Shown: piece by piece, positions 6,750 through 12,253 of the stretch
Layout: every line of letters begins with the position of its first letter
Position numbering within the stretch: the first letter of the stretch is position 1
Source of the DNA: Actinomycetota bacterium
GTDB taxonomy: Bacteria > Actinomycetota > Acidimicrobiia > Acidimicrobiales > Microtrichaceae
Assembly (NCBI GenBank): GCA_018268735.1
Contig: JAFDWA010000006.1
Span: forward strand, 1-18,487
Length of the DNA: 18,487 nt
Direction of reading: 5' to 3'
Program-made: the position numbers and the translations under genes
The notes under the pieces: model-generated
The model's database searches: none
Told to the model about the DNA's origin: nothing
Seen by the model: only the letters and a program-made list of their open reading frames with translations

Positions 6750-7525
6750 GCGCGTGGCTCCTCGCGTGCCTCGGGGGGATCGGCGCCTACCTCGCGGTCG
6801 TGCCGCGGCACCGACCGCGTCGCTTCGCCGAGGACGAGCTCGTCGACCCCGGGATGCGCACACGTCGGCCGGCGGAGAGCCCGTCGGATGCCGTCGAGGT
6901 CGCGAACGCGCCACCTGGACCAGCGAGCCGGCCTGCTCGCCGTGGTCGGTCTCCCCGCCCTGGTCGAGCGCGACGCACACCGCAGGATCTCGCGACGTGC
7001 TGCGACCTGCTCGCGGTCGCCGCGACCTCCGGCTGCACGGTCGCCGGTTCCGTCGCCGCCGTCGCATCGGTGGGCACCGGCCCGGTGGCGACCGCGCTGG
7101 GGAGCGTCGCGGATCGGATGGATCGCGGTGAGCGGTTCGCGGACGCGTTGTCGGTCCTCGTGCCGATGCTCGGTCCTTCGGCGCAACCGCTCGTCTCGAC
7201 GCTGCTTGCAGCGTCGAGCTCGGGTGCACCGGCCGGACCGTCGCTGCTGCGGCTGGCTGACGCCGAACGTGTCCGGTGCCGTCGTCGGATCGAGGCTCGG
7301 ATCCGACGGCTGCCGGTGCTGCTGCTGCTGCCGCTGGCGGGCTGCGTCCTGCCAGCGTTCGTCCTGCTGACGCTCGTGCCGGCGGGCGTGGCCGCCACCC
7401 GCGGCATCGATCTCCCGTCGGCTCCGACATCTCGGGCCGGTTCGCCGGAGCGCCCCTTCCCCCGCACATCTTCACCGACGCCCGGGCCGATGAGGTCGGT
7501 CCCGACCACCGGAGGACGACCATGA
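6746..7525 (+). CDS. tadC: TadC-like inner-membrane platform protein with Pro-rich tail
   Basis: Second T2SSF-type membrane platform subunit of the Tad machine. The 259-residue product has a short N-terminal membrane segment (AWLLACLGGIGAYLAVV, 3-19), an Arg/Pro-rich linker (about 20-82) and the T2SSF helical domain from QDLATCCDLLAVAATSGCTV to ADAERVRCRRRIEARIRRLP. A long hydrophobic segment follows (VLLLLPLAGCVLPAFVLLTL). About 40 residues rich in Pro, Ser, Thr and Arg come after that segment and run up to the next gene; family members usually stop soon after the last membrane helix. The extension may simply carry ribosomes to the overlapping ATGA of the pilin gene. The GTG start overlaps the tadB stop. 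The role is inferred from the domain and the operon. Confidence 0.87.
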   Translation: MSAWLLACLGGIGAYLAVVPRHRPRRFAEDELVDPGMRTRRPAESPSDAVEVANAPPGPASRPARRGRSPRPGRARRTPQDLATCCDLLAVAATSGCTVAGSVAAVASVGTGPVATALGSVADRMDRGERFADALSVLVPMLGPSAQPLVSTLLAASSSGAPAGPSLLRLADAERVRCRRRIEARIRRLPVLLLLPLAGCVLPAFVLLTLVPAGVAATRGIDLPSAPTSRAGSPERPFPRTSSPTPGPMRSVPTTGGRP

Positions 7526-7725
7526 ACCACCTGATCCAACTGGCTCGGCGTGCCCGATCGCGACGAGCGCGTGGCGACGCAGCTCAGAGCACCGTCGAGT
7601 ACGCGCTCGTCCTGCTGGGCGCGGCCGCTGTGGCGTTGGCGTTGGTGGCGTGGGTCACCCGCACCGACGCGATCTCGCGGCTCTTCGACACGATCGTCGG
7701 CCACATCCTCACGTCGGCCGGGTGA
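7522..7725 (+). CDS. Small Flp/DUF4244-like pilin
   Basis: Probable pilin subunit handled by the Tad machine, 67 residues long. A basic leader (HLIQLARRARSRRARGDAA) is followed by QSTVEYALVLLGAAAVALAL, a typical type IV-class pilin hydrophobic helix with the conserved Glu (E26) and Tyr (Y27). Counting Glu as position +5 puts the cleavage after Ala21 rather than the usual Gly; cleavage at Gly18 would put the Glu at +8. A short C-terminal amphipathic segment follows. The best match from memory is the actinobacterial DUF4244 proteins encoded at this place in helicase/secretion loci. The ATG overlaps the tadC stop (ATGA) and has a clear GGAGG at 7511-7515, 6 bases upstream, so it may be translated more strongly than its neighbours. 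Confidence 0.87.
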   Translation: MNHLIQLARRARSRRARGDAAQSTVEYALVLLGAAAVALALVAWVTRTDAISRLFDTIVGHILTSAG

Positions 7726-7729
7726 GGAT

Positions 7730-8101
7730 GTGAGGGCGACCGACGAGCGCGCTCAGGCGAGCGTCGAGCTCGCGCTGCTGCTCCCCCTCGTGGCGCTTCT
7801 GCTGGCCACGGTCGTGCAGGTCGGTCTGGTGGCCCGTGACCGAGTCGTCGTCGTCGCAGCCGCCCGGGCGGCTGCCAGGGCGCTGGCCGTCGAACCCGAC
7901 GAGGCCGCCGCGGTACGGGCCGTCGAGTCCGCCGTCGGTGCGGACCGACGGTTCGGTGTCGCCGTGCACGGTCGACCGACAGCGGGTGCAGTGATGACCG
8001 TCACCGTGACCGCCCGCCCGATGGCGGTGCCACTCGTCGGCCGCCTCGTGTCGAACGTCGAGCTCACCGAGCGCCTCGCGGTTCGGATCGAGGGCAGATG
8101 A
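7730..8101 (+). CDS. TadE-like pseudopilin
   Basis: Minor pilin-like protein of the Tad system, 123 residues. A very short leader (VRATDERA) precedes QASVELALLLPLVALLLATVVQVGLVA, a TadE-type hydrophobic helix with Glu at +5 if cut after Ala8. The rest is a small periplasmic/extracellular domain with VMTVTVTARPMAVPLVGRLV and a C terminus ending ERLAVRIEGR. The GTG start at 7730 lies 4 bases after the pilin stop; GAGG at 7724-7727 is only 2 bases away, so re-initiation by ribosomes leaving the pilin gene is more likely than independent initiation. No earlier in-frame start is available downstream of the pilin helix. It is the last gene of the operon; only 25 bases separate it from the convergent helicase gene. 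Confidence 0.85.
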   Translation: MRATDERAQASVELALLLPLVALLLATVVQVGLVARDRVVVVAAARAAARALAVEPDEAAAVRAVESAVGADRRFGVAVHGRPTAGAVMTVTVTARPMAVPLVGRLVSNVELTERLAVRIEGR

Positions 8102-8110
8102 GGCGGAGGG

Positions 8111-8136
8111 GGCGTCGGGACGACGCTCACGACGCC
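8111..8136. terminator. Possible bidirectional hairpin between the tad operon and the helicase gene
   Basis: GCGTC (8112-8116) pairs with GACGC (8122-8126) around a 5-base loop; alternatively GGCGTC (8111-8116) pairs with GACGCC (8131-8136). It lies at the meeting point of the convergent tadE-like and helicase genes. The stems are short and there is no T-run, so support is weak. Confidence 0.3.
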
Positions 8137-10487
8137 GCCAACCGATCGCCCGCGCTGGCACACCCGAGCAGCGTTGCGCGGAGGAGGCGTCGGGCGGCCT
8201 CCTTGTGGAGCGGCTCGTTGCCGCTGCCGCACTTCGGGGACTGCACGCAGCTCGGGCACCCGTCCTCGCACGGGCACTCCTCGATCAGCTGCGCCGTCGC
8301 CGCCACGTGATCCTCCGAGACGGCGAACGCGAGCTCGGCGATCCCGGCACCTCCGGGGTGGGCGTCGTGGATCACCACGGTCGCGCCACGCGCCTCGAGC
8401 GACCACGCGGTCGACACGCCCCCCACGTCCCAGCGGTCGCAGATCGTGAACAGGGGCAGGATGCCGATCGCAGCGTGCTCGAACGCGTGGAGTGCTCCGG
8501 GAAGGTCGCCGTCAGCGACGTCGGCGCTCGCGACCAGGGCGTCGCCGAAGCGGTACCAGACGGCGCGGGTCACGAGCTGGCTCGGTGGGAGCTCCAAGGC
8601 CGTGCGCTCGAGCACCTCGTGGGTGCTCACGTCGCGGGTCTCGTAGCCGAGCACCTCGTCGGTGATCTCCACGGTGCCCAGCCCGAGGAGCGCGGCGCCG
8701 ATCGGTCGAGTCGCCGTGACGTCGAGGATCCGGAACGAGGTCGCCGAGCGCGTCGTCGTGTAGGTGGCCCCATCGGCAGCCTCGACCACGGCGGAGCCGT
8801 CGTCGAGGTCGAGGTCGAGGACCTTCCACGGCTGACCCTGGTGGAGGTACACGGCTCCCGGGTGCACCACGGTGGTGGCCCGGTCCGAGCCGACCGTGCC
8901 GATGAGGCGTCGGTCACGGTCGACGATGCGGGTCTCGTCGGCGGCGCTGGAGCGGAGTCGGATCGTCGGCGCCGGCAGCCCACGGCCGGTCCACACCGCC
9001 AGCCGTTCGCCGTGTCGACGACGCACCGCAGCCCGGTCCGACAGGACCAGCTGCCGGACGCCCTCGTCGAGCTGGTCGGGCCACAACGCACGGTCGGTGG
9101 TGCGCAGCGGGTGCTCCTGCGCGGCGCAGGCCAGGTGCGGGACGAACACGTCAGGGTTGTCGAGGTTGACGACCGCTCGCTCCGGGTCACGTCCGAGGAG
9201 CTGCGCGGGATGGCGTGCCATCCACTGGTCCAATTGGTCGTGGCCGGCGACGAGCACGGCGAGCGAGGGTCGCCGCCCGCGGCCGCTGCGGCCGACCTGC
9301 TGCCAGAACGACGACGTGGTCCCGGGGTGGCCGCTCAGCACGACGGCGTCGAGCCCTCCGATGTCCACACCCAGCTCGAGCGCGGTGGTGGCCACAACGC
9401 AGTCGAGGGTGCCGTCGCTCAGCGCCGCCTCGATCTCGCGTCGCTCGTCGGCGAGGTAGCCGGCGCGATAGGAGCGCACGGTCTCGGCTGGCGTCGCGCC
9501 GTCGGGCGATCCGGCGGCCACTCGTCGGCGGATCTCGCCGGCGAGCACCTCGCTCGCACGACGCGATCGGCAGAACACGAGCGTCCGCAGGCCCGCGGTG
9601 ACCAGGTGCGCCGCGATCTCGGCGGACTCGTGGTGCACCGACGCCCTCGGTGGGCCCGGCTCCGAGGCGAGCCGTGGGTTCCACACGACGACGGTGCGGG
9701 GCCCCGAGGGGGATCCGTCGAGCGAGATCGTGCGCACCGCCAGACCGCAGAGCTGCGACGCGAGCTGCGCCGGCTCGTCGATGGTCGCGGAGGTGAAGAC
9801 GAAGCGAGGCGAGCTGCCGTACCTCGCTGCGAGGCGTCGCAGGCGTCGCAGCACCTGCGCGACATGGGTCCCGAACACGCCGCGCAGCACGTGGAGCTCG
9901 TCGACGACGACGAGCTCCAGGCGATGCAGGAAGTCGGCCCATCGGGCGTGGTTCGCGAGGATCCCGCCGTGGAGCATCTCGGGGTTGGTGAGCACCACGT
10001 CGGCGTTGGAGCGCACCCAGGTCCGCTCCTGAGGGGTGCAGTCGCCGTCGTAGGTGGCGGCGACGACTCCGGGAGACCCCCACTCCGACAGCGCCCGCAG
10101 CTGATCGTGCGCGAGCGCCTTGGTGGGGAAGAGCATCAGGCTGGTTCCTCGGCGCGTGAGCGCAGCCTCGACGGCCGGCACCTGGTAGCACAGCGACTTG
10201 CCCGAGGAGGTCGAGGTCGTGACCACGACGGAGTGCCCGGCGCGCACCTGATCGATGGCCCGTGCCTGGTGGGACCACAGGGGTCGGTCGCCGATCCGCT
10301 CGGCGACGAGGGGGTGCAGCGGCAGGTTCGGCGCTTCGATGCGTCCGGGTCGTCCGTCGAGCTGCTCGACGTGGACGAGCCGGGGATCGGAGCGCCAGCC
10401 GTCGACGATCGCGTCGATCCGCCGGCCGATCTCCCCGTGGGTGCCCACGTCGATCCCGCCGTCGAGCAGGGCGTGTGGCTCCGACAT
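8127..10487 (-). CDS. DEAH-type superfamily 2 helicase, helicase/secretion neighbourhood (MrfA/YprA-like)
   Basis: ATP-dependent helicase, 786 residues. The RecA-like domains show Q-motif-like WSHQARAID, motif I TTSTSSGKSLCYQ (Walker A, 90-98), motif Ia PTKALAHDQ, motif II DELH (196-199, in place of DECH/DEAH), motif III SATI (233-236), ATTALELGVDIG (366-377) and motif VI QQVGRSGRGRR (396-406). The C-terminal region resembles the DUF1998/MZB module and ends with a cysteine cluster at C738, C740, C744, C747 and C753, likely a metal site as in MrfA (YprA), a Bacillus subtilis mitomycin-repair helicase. A repair role is therefore a fair guess, not shown. In actinobacteria this family is named after its constant linkage to Tad genes (M. 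tuberculosis Rv3649 type). Its ATG overlaps, on opposite strands, an ATG in the STAS frame. It converges on the tad operon. Confidence 0.93.
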   Translation of the reverse strand: MSEPHALLDGGIDVGTHGEIGRRIDAIVDGWRSDPRLVHVEQLDGRPGRIEAPNLPLHPLVAERIGDRPLWSHQARAIDQVRAGHSVVVTTSTSSGKSLCYQVPAVEAALTRRGTSLMLFPTKALAHDQLRALSEWGSPGVVAATYDGDCTPQERTWVRSNADVVLTNPEMLHGGILANHARWADFLHRLELVVVDELHVLRGVFGTHVAQVLRRLRRLAARYGSSPRFVFTSATIDEPAQLASQLCGLAVRTISLDGSPSGPRTVVVWNPRLASEPGPPRASVHHESAEIAAHLVTAGLRTLVFCRSRRASEVLAGEIRRRVAAGSPDGATPAETVRSYRAGYLADERREIEAALSDGTLDCVVATTALELGVDIGGLDAVVLSGHPGTTSSFWQQVGRSGRGRRPSLAVLVAGHDQLDQWMARHPAQLLGRDPERAVVNLDNPDVFVPHLACAAQEHPLRTTDRALWPDQLDEGVRQLVLSDRAAVRRRHGERLAVWTGRGLPAPTIRLRSSAADETRIVDRDRRLIGTVGSDRATTVVHPGAVYLHQGQPWKVLDLDLDDGSAVVEAADGATYTTTRSATSFRILDVTATRPIGAALLGLGTVEITDEVLGYETRDVSTHEVLERTALELPPSQLVTRAVWYRFGDALVASADVADGDLPGALHAFEHAAIGILPLFTICDRWDVGGVSTAWSLEARGATVVIHDAHPGGAGIAELAFAVSEDHVAATAQLIEECPCEDGCPSCVQSPKCGSGNEPLHKEAARRLLRATLLGCASAGDRLAAS

Positions 10488-10496
10488 GTCGGTCGA

Positions 10497-10525
10497 AGGC
10501 TATTCGGCCGCTGTGACGCTGTCCC
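10497..10525 (-). promoter_or_regulatory. Candidate promoter of the helicase gene
   Basis: On the minus strand GGGACA (10525-10520) and TAGCCT (10502-10497) are separated by 17 bases and resemble -35 and -10 boxes. The transcript would begin around 10490, only a few bases before the ATG at 10487, so the mRNA would be leaderless or nearly so. It overlaps the region driving the divergent STAS gene. Confidence 0.45.
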
Positions 10526-10533
10526 GGCGCCGA

Positions 10534-10548
10534 TACCGTGACCGGGTG
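10534..10548 (+). promoter_or_regulatory. -10 box and leaderless start of the STAS gene
   Basis: TACCGT (10534-10539) fits TANNNT and lies exactly 6 bases before the GTG at 10546, the same geometry as at nadE. A weak -35 candidate, GTGACG (10513-10518), has a short 15-base spacer. No ribosome-binding site precedes the GTG. This geometry is the main reason for choosing 10546 as the start. Confidence 0.55.
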
Positions 10549-10878
10549 CTGTTCGACGTGCGGGTCGTGCCGGTGGGTGGATGGGACGTCGTCGCCGTCG
10601 TGGGCGACCTCGACCTGTCGTCGCTGCCGACCCTGCGCCACGCGCTCGACGAACCCGACGGCCTGTGCATCGCAGCAGACCTGAGCGGCGTCGACTACCT
10701 CGATCCCGTCGCCCTGGGCGTGCTGTTGACCGGGTCCCTGCGGGCGTCGCGGTCAGGCGGCAGGTTCGTCGTGGTGTGCCCGCCCGGACCGGCCCGGTCC
10801 CTGCTGGCCGAGACCGGCGTCGACCGGATCGTCGACGTCGTCGAGAGCCGGTCGGCGCTCGGTCGAGCTCACCTGTGA
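10546..10878 (+). CDS. STAS-domain anti-sigma factor antagonist-like protein lacking the phospho-serine
   Basis: STAS-fold protein of 110 residues, the size of SpoIIAA/RsbV/BldG anti-anti-sigma factors, which bind and neutralise anti-sigma kinases. Strand-helix order fits: [21 protein letters not shown] (with one residue pair split by GG), [24 protein letters not shown], then the helix [17 protein letters not shown] and strand RFVVVCPP. The usual DSSGLG phosphorylation loop reads D53-P54-V55-A56-L57-G58 here, so neither serine is present. GTG at 10546 gives the normal family length and follows a -10 box; an in-frame ATG at 10486 would add 20 residues and share its bases with the helicase start codon. 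No anti-sigma kinase gene is adjacent. It overlaps the convergent acyl-CoA dehydrogenase gene by 10 bases. The position next to the helicase recalls Streptomyces bldG. Confidence 0.85.
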   Translation: MLFDVRVVPVGGWDVVAVVGDLDLSSLPTLRHALDEPDGLCIAADLSGVDYLDPVALGVLLTGSLRASRSGGRFVVVCPPGPARSLLAETGVDRIVDVVESRSALGRAHL

Positions 10879-12080
10879 CGGGCGAGCTCCTGGCGGGCCA
10901 CCTGGCGTCGGTGCACCTCGTCGGGACCGTCGGCGAAGCGCAGCGTGCGCAGCCCCGCGTACATCGCAGCGAGGGGGAAGTCGTCGGAGACGCCGCCGCC
11001 TCCGTGCGCCTGGATCGCTCGGTCGACGACCCGCAGGGCCATGTTCGGTGCGACGATCTTGATGGCGGAGATCTCGATGGTGGCCCCCCTGTGGCCGACC
11101 GTGTCCATCAGGTGGGCGGCCTTCAGGGTCAGCAGTCGAGCCTGTTCGATCTCGATGCGCGAATCGGCGATCCACTCGCGTATCACGCCCTGATCGGCGA
11201 GGGGCCGACCGAACGCGACGCGGTCGGTGACCCGTCGGCACATCAGCTCGAGGGCCCGCTCGGCGACACCGATGCAGCGCATGCAGTGGTGGATCCGACC
11301 CGGACCCAGGCGGGCCTGCGCGATCGCGAACCCTGAGCCCTCCTCGGACAGGAGGTTCGTCGCCGGCACCCGGACGTCGTCGAAGCGCAGCTCGCAGTGG
11401 CCCTCGCGGTCCTGGTAGCCGAAGACGGGCAGGTCCCTGACCTTCGTCAACCCCGGGGTGTCGACGGGGACGAGGATCATCGACTGCTGCAGGTGGCGGG
11501 GCGCGTCCGGGTCGGTCTTGCCCATGACGATCAGGATCCGACAGCGATCCGACGCCGCACCGGAGATCCACCACTTGGATCCGTTCAGGACGTAGTCGTC
11601 GCCGTCGCGCTCGATGCGCAGCTGGATGTTCGTGGCGTCGGAGGAGGCCACGTCGGGCTCGGTCATGGCGAACGCGGAGCGGATCCTGCCCTCCAGCAGG
11701 GGAACCAGCCACTGCTCCTGCTGCGCCGGCGTGCCGAACAGCGCGAGCACCTCCATGTTGCCGGTGTCGGGTGCGGAGCAGTTCATCGCCTCGGGTGCCA
11801 GGTGCATGGCGCGGCCGCTGATCTCTGCCAGGTGCGCGTAGTCGAGGTTGGTGAGGGGATCGGGCGTCCACTCCGTCCGGTGCGGCAGGAACAGGTTCCA
11901 CAGACCCTGGGTCCGGGCCTCGGCCTTGAGGTCCTCGATCACCTGCGGGTGGGCGTGGGGGTCGCCGGCCGCTGCCATCTGGTCGCGGTAGGTGGTCTCG
12001 GCGGGGTAGACGCTGTCGTCCATGAACTGCAGGAGCCGCTCCTGCAGCTCCTTGCCGCGGTCGGATGGTTCGAGGTTCAC
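10869..12080 (-). CDS. Acyl-CoA dehydrogenase, ACAD10/ACAD11-like
   Basis: FAD-dependent alpha,beta-dehydrogenation of an acyl-CoA, probably in fatty acid or related acid breakdown; the chain length cannot be read from sequence. The 403-residue protein has the N-terminal helical domain, the FAD/substrate motif [15 protein letters not shown] (137-151), [10 protein letters not shown] (166-175), the helical C-terminal domain with [21 protein letters not shown], and [15 protein letters not shown]. In the C terminus, [19 protein letters not shown] places D384 where the catalytic acidic residue lies in this subfamily (inferred). The GTG start at 12080 is preceded by a near-perfect ribosome-binding site. 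It is monocistronic in the window and transcribed towards the STAS gene, overlapping its end by 10 bases. It appears to be an insertion into an otherwise DNA-metabolism-rich neighbourhood, though GC is like its surroundings. Confidence 0.94.
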   Translation of the reverse strand: MNLEPSDRGKELQERLLQFMDDSVYPAETTYRDQMAAAGDPHAHPQVIEDLKAEARTQGLWNLFLPHRTEWTPDPLTNLDYAHLAEISGRAMHLAPEAMNCSAPDTGNMEVLALFGTPAQQEQWLVPLLEGRIRSAFAMTEPDVASSDATNIQLRIERDGDDYVLNGSKWWISGAASDRCRILIVMGKTDPDAPRHLQQSMILVPVDTPGLTKVRDLPVFGYQDREGHCELRFDDVRVPATNLLSEEGSGFAIAQARLGPGRIHHCMRCIGVAERALELMCRRVTDRVAFGRPLADQGVIREWIADSRIEIEQARLLTLKAAHLMDTVGHRGATIEISAIKIVAPNMALRVVDRAIQAHGGGGVSDDFPLAAMYAGLRTLRFADGPDEVHRRQVARQELARHR

Positions 12081-12084
12081 CGGG

Positions 12085-12092
12085 TCACCTCC
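12085..12092 (-). promoter_or_regulatory. Ribosome-binding site of the acyl-CoA dehydrogenase gene
   Basis: Minus-strand GGAGGTGA is an 8-base match to the 16S anti-Shine-Dalgarno sequence and lies 4 bases before the GTG at 12080. It fixes the start codon and contrasts with the leaderless starts nearby. Confidence 0.8.
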
Positions 12093-12216
12093 GCTCTGCC
12101 CGTGATGCCCTCACGGCGCACGCGCACCCTAGTTCCGGCGTCCCGTGGCGCCGGCGCCCGCCACCGGTCGGCGCCGTCACGTGCGGCCCTCCCGGGAGGA
12201 GCCTCGGCGTGGGTGT

Positions 12217-12245
12217 TTGACACGTCCCCGGCCGCTCTGTGTGAT
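12217..12245 (+). promoter_or_regulatory. topA promoter with consensus -35
   Basis: A perfect TTGACA (12217-12222) is followed after 17 bases by TGTGAT (12240-12245), which matches 4 of 6 bases of TATAAT. Transcription should start around 12252-12254, that is at or next to the GTG start of topA at 12254. This is the best-formed promoter in the window and would drive the topA-MFS-tmk-holB series. Confidence 0.7.
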
Positions 12246-12253
12246 GGTGCGCC

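Larger units (their letters stand above)
12081..12253. other. Divergent intergenic region between acyl-CoA dehydrogenase and topA
   Basis: Largest non-coding stretch in the window. It holds the ribosome-binding site of the minus-strand gene, a possible minus-strand -10 box TAGGGT (12131-12126) without a clear -35, an inverted repeat GTGGCG (12145-12150) with CGCCAC (12159-12164) that could be an operator or hairpin, and the topA promoter at 12217-12245. Confidence 0.5.

Noticed and set aside
8098..8310. 70-residue plus-strand frame starting at an ATGA overlap with the TadE-like gene
   Set aside because: It lacks a hydrophobic pilin helix, is Arg/Ser-rich and lies mostly antisense to the conserved cysteine-cluster end of the helicase.
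8205..10541. 778-residue open frame on the plus strand
   Set aside because: It is antisense to the helicase, whose minus-strand frame has every helicase motif; the plus frame shows no domain and a biased composition.
10486..10545. Earlier ATG start for the STAS protein
   Set aside because: It would add 20 residues not expected for the family and overlaps the opposite start codon and both candidate promoters; the GTG at 10546 fits better, though the ATG is not excluded.
10753..11901. 382-residue minus-strand frame in the acyl-CoA dehydrogenase region
   Set aside because: Different frame of the same DNA, with Arg/Pro-rich composition; the 403-residue frame has the conserved FAD motifs.
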